Of a stretch of DNA of 8,274 nucleotides, positions 6,590 through 8,274 are shown one piece after another (positions within the stretch are counted from its first letter, which is position 1; every line of letters begins with the position of its first letter). Source of the stretch: Auritidibacter sp. Marseille-P8566 (GTDB taxonomy: Bacteria > Bacteroidota > Bacteroidia > Flavobacteriales > Flavobacteriaceae); the NCBI GenBank assembly GCA_943325595.2, contig CALPQA020000063.1, positions 1 to 8,274 of the forward strand, given 5' to 3'. A program made the position numbers and the translations under genes. The notes beneath the pieces are model-generated. The model was not told the DNA's origin and ran no database searches. It saw nothing but the letters and a program-made list of their open reading frames with translations.

Positions 6590-6680
6590 ATTATAAATTT
6601 GAAGCACAGCTTTGCAAAAATGTTATTTTAATGTTAATTTTAAATTAGCACTTTTAATATTATAAATTCAAATGAATTCC

Positions 6681-6688
6681 TATTTTTG
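6681..6688 (+). promoter_or_regulatory. -7 box of the rhodanese gene promoter
   Basis: TATTTTTG is an exact TAnnTTTG element ending 17 bases before the ATG at 6706, which predicts a leader of about ten bases. It lies about 95 bp from the MarR-type palindromes, so direct control by the same operator is uncertain. Confidence 0.6.
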
Positions 6689-6705
6689 TAAAAAAAAATA
6701 AAATC

Positions 6706-7011
6706 ATGAACTTATCTCAACAAGATTGGGTTGCTCAACTCGAAAACGATAAAAATTCTGTAATTCTGGATGTTAGAACAGATGATGAATTCAATACAGG
6801 AAGTATAGCGGGCGCTATTAATATTGATATCCATAAAGGACAAGGATTCATTTATTTAATTGAAGAATTAGATAAATCAAAAAACTATTATGTTTATTGT
6901 CGATCAGGAGCCAGAAGCAATCAGGCTTGTTCTATAATGAATCAGTTGGGTTTTGAAAATGCCTATAATCTACTTGGCGGAATTATCGAGTGGAATGGAG
7001 AAATAGTATAA
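6706..7011 (+). CDS. single-domain rhodanese-like sulfurtransferase
   Basis: The 101 residues form one rhodanese domain of the PspE/GlpE size class. The conserved ILDVRTDDEFNTGSIAGAINI (20-40) holds the DVR and the substrate-side hydrophobic strand. The active-site loop is C65-R-S-G-A-R70, with Cys65 as the persulfide-carrying residue, and LLGGIIEWNG (89-98) is the typical C-terminal signature. There is no signal peptide, so it should act in the cytoplasm, moving sulfane sulfur between donors and thiol or cyanide acceptors. The physiological partner is unknown. It diverges from the marR operon and converges on a small membrane-protein gene, with the two stop codons touching. Its promoter box lies close to the start, and no Shine-Dalgarno sequence is visible. 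Confidence 0.92.
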   Translation: MNLSQQDWVAQLENDKNSVILDVRTDDEFNTGSIAGAINIDIHKGQGFIYLIEELDKSKNYYVYCRSGARSNQACSIMNQLGFENAYNLLGGIIEWNGEIV

Positions 7012-7425
7012 TTAATTATTTAGGAATTGTCTTTTTCTAATTTCCCAAATTACATTTATTATTTCATCTTTTTTTTCTGTTTGAAATTTAATAGCATAAA
7101 TTTTATCTTCTGAAAATTTAATAAAAAGACTATATATTTTTCTTTTAAAAACTAATCTAGAAACTAGTAACAAAGAAATAACAAATATAAATGTGGCAAT
7201 TTCTATATCATATAAAAAAAAGGGAACTGTAAAAAGTAGGCCACATATAAGTGAACCCATAATTGCAACATAAAAATTTGGTTTTTTTCCTTTCAAAAAT
7301 ATTTTATTAATTCGTCTTATTGGAAATTCCTTTTTCTCGTCGAATCGATCGCAAATTTTTAGCGTTGAATTTTCAATAACAATAGTTTTTAGTCTATTAG
7401 CCGTTAATATTTCTTTTGTAGACAT
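7012..7425 (-). CDS. hypothetical small membrane protein with two transmembrane helices
   Basis: I do not recognise this 137-residue protein with certainty. A polar N-terminal part (1-50) contains short beta-like segments (KTIVIENSTLKICD, 13-26) and a basic run FLKGKKPN (43-50). A hairpin of two hydrophobic helices follows at about 51-71 and 74-92. The tail has strand-strand-helix character (YSLFIKF, KIYAIKF, then DEIINVIWEIRKRQ). This order resembles small PH-like membrane proteins of unknown function in bacteria (DUF6232-type), but I cannot confirm the family. Coding is supported by an open frame of full length, the sensible membrane topology and a start placed 25 bp after a TACTTTTA box. 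It meets the rhodanese gene tail to tail with no gap and has no recognisable terminator of its own. Confidence 0.72.
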   Translation of the reverse strand: MSTKEILTANRLKTIVIENSTLKICDRFDEKKEFPIRRINKIFLKGKKPNFYVAIMGSLICGLLFTVPFFLYDIEIATFIFVISLLLVSRLVFKRKIYSLFIKFSEDKIYAIKFQTEKKDEIINVIWEIRKRQFLNN

Positions 7426-7450
7426 TTTATTAATTTATTGGTTAGTGGAT

Positions 7451-7458
7451 TAAAAGTA
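7451..7458 (-). promoter_or_regulatory. possible -7 box of the small membrane-protein gene
   Basis: The minus strand reads TACTTTTA, one base away from TAnnTTTG, 25 bases upstream of the ATG at 7425. There is no exact box nearby, and the -33 region is not convincing. Confidence 0.3.
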
Positions 7459-7818
7459 TTTTTTTTTATGAATCAATGTAATTAATGGCGACAAAAGTTA
7501 TTAAATACTCGTTGAATGACAGTTATTTAAAATATTTTTTGGATTTTGGTTTTCAGATTTTTAAAATTGAATAATTTTTCCTCTTATTTTTTTAAATTTT
7601 CTGGAAGTTTTGTATCCTTTTTTTCTCGCAGACATTAATAACAGTCTTGAATCCAATGATTTCGTTATTACTTTCCTTATTTTGCTTTGCAAATTTTATA
7701 AATTCAAATTGCAATTCAACATTTATTAAAATTTTTTCCAATTACCTTATGCAACTATTTTCAAATATTTTATAAATTAACGAATTTCAATATCTCAAGA
7801 AAATAGAGTAATTTTCAC

Positions 7819-7826
7819 TAATTTTG
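7819..7826 (+). promoter_or_regulatory. -7 box of the rocD promoter
   Basis: TAATTTTG is an exact TAnnTTTG element. Transcription would begin near 7833, giving a leader of nearly 60 bases, clearly longer than those predicted for the other genes here. The leader has no obvious hairpin or Shine-Dalgarno site. Confidence 0.55.
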
Positions 7827-7890
7827 TAGGTATAGGATGATTTCTCTCCATAAGTAGGAATTGAATTTTGAAAAATTAAAAAATTTTACA

Positions 7891-8274
7891 ATGTCAGTTT
7901 TACAAAAAATCGATGCCGAGGGAATAATTGCTCTTGAATACAAGTACGGAGCTCACAATTATCATCCACTTCCAGTAGTAATAAGCAAGGGAGAGGGAGT
8001 TTTTGTTTGGGATGTGGATGGAAAGAAATATTATGATTTTCTTTCTGCTTATTCAGCAGTAAATCAAGGTCATTGCCATCCGAAAATTGTTGGAGCAATG
8101 ATCAAACAAGCACAAAACTTAACCTTAATTTCCCGTGCATTTTTTAATGATCAATTAGGTCCTTTTGAAGAAATCATAACAAAGCAATTTGGTTTTGATA
8201 AAATTTTACCGATGAATACAGGTGCTGAAGCCGTTGAAACTGCATTGAAAATTTGTAGAAAATGGGCTTACGAA
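7891..8274 (+). CDS. rocD: ornithine--oxo-acid aminotransferase, N-terminal 128 codons (cut by window end)
   Basis: This open frame runs off the right edge of the window, so only about the first third of a roughly 410-residue enzyme is present. Ornithine aminotransferase uses pyridoxal phosphate to move the delta-amino group of ornithine to 2-oxoglutarate, giving glutamate semialdehyde in arginine and proline metabolism. The match to the family is close throughout. [15 protein letters not shown] (16-30), [20 protein letters not shown] (39-58), QGHCHPKIV (59-67) and SRAFFND (81-87) all fit, and [13 protein letters not shown] (108-120) holds the phosphate-binding Gly-Ala-Glu-Ala. Tyr24 and Tyr54 align with human Tyr55 and Tyr85, the latter being the ornithine-selecting residue. 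The catalytic lysine lies beyond the window. ATG 7891 gives the short N-terminus typical of bacterial forms. Confidence 0.95.
   Translation, partial: MSVLQKIDAEGIIALEYKYGAHNYHPLPVVISKGEGVFVWDVDGKKYYDFLSAYSAVNQGHCHPKIVGAMIKQAQNLTLISRAFFNDQLGPFEEIITKQFGFDKILPMNTGAEAVETALKICRKWAYE

Larger units (their letters stand above)
7426..7890. other. AT-rich intergenic region of about 465 bp
   Basis: This region separates two divergent genes. It is rich in A and T runs and has no tRNA, no strong hairpin and no clear coding sequence. It holds the promoter box of rocD near its right end and a weak box for the membrane-protein gene near its left end. On the minus strand, 7592-7741 is open for 49 codons from a TTG. 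Its translation is rich in K, N, I, E and F and contains FEFIKFAKQNKE. I could not link it to a family and it has no clear promoter, so I treat it as chance or possibly a decayed gene end. Confidence 0.6.

Noticed and set aside
6659..7712. A shared 14-bp word TTATAAATTCAAAT near 6660 and near 7697, considered as a dispersed repeat.
   Set aside because: It is a short AT-only-like word (one C) in two very AT-rich gaps, with different flanks, so chance is the simpler explanation.
7886..8098. Minus-strand open frame of 70 codons at the start of rocD.
   Set aside because: It overlaps the strongly conserved N-terminus of ornithine aminotransferase on the plus strand and resembles nothing known.

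Overview
The window looks like ordinary chromosome of a Flavobacterium-like member of the Bacteroidota. The evidence is AT-rich DNA, starts without recognisable Shine-Dalgarno sequences, and five exact matches to the Bacteroidota -7 promoter box TAnnTTTG just upstream of genes. The protein types also fit: a YchJ-like SEC-C protein, a membrane-anchored MutS-like ATPase, a secreted YceI protein, and an ornithine aminotransferase very like the eukaryotic enzyme. I found no mobile element, phage gene, CRISPR array, tRNA or rRNA.

Left part (1-2930): a small YchJ/SEC-C protein (+) runs tail to tail into mnmE (-), the tRNA wobble-uridine GTPase, with touching stop codons. MnmE carries an in-frame tandem heptamer repeat in its G domain. 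Diverging from mnmE is a two-domain universal stress protein (+), closed by an intrinsic terminator.

Middle (2931-4850): a 592-residue MutS-family ATPase (+) has at least four predicted membrane helices and no mismatch-recognition domain. It converges on the next operon across a strong hairpin terminator that is oriented mainly for the minus strand.

Right-middle (4850-6700): a compact minus-strand operon reads marR - nitroreductase - yceI, with gaps of 19 and 25 bp. Two abutting palindromes lie at the marR promoter and overlap its -7 box, which is the layout of an autoregulated MarR operator. The set suggests a response to electrophiles, quinones or nitroaromatics, ending in a secreted isoprenoid-binding protein. 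A single-domain rhodanese (+) diverges from this operon.

Right end (6700-8274): the rhodanese meets a small two-helix membrane protein of unknown function (-), again with touching stop codons. A very AT-rich gap of about 465 bp follows. The window then ends inside rocD, ornithine aminotransferase (+), of which the first 128 codons are present.

No wholly new system stands out. The points most worth a second look are the double MarR operator and its three-gene operon, the membrane MutS-like ATPase, the heptamer repeat inside an essential-type GTPase, and the two convergent pairs with touching stop codons.
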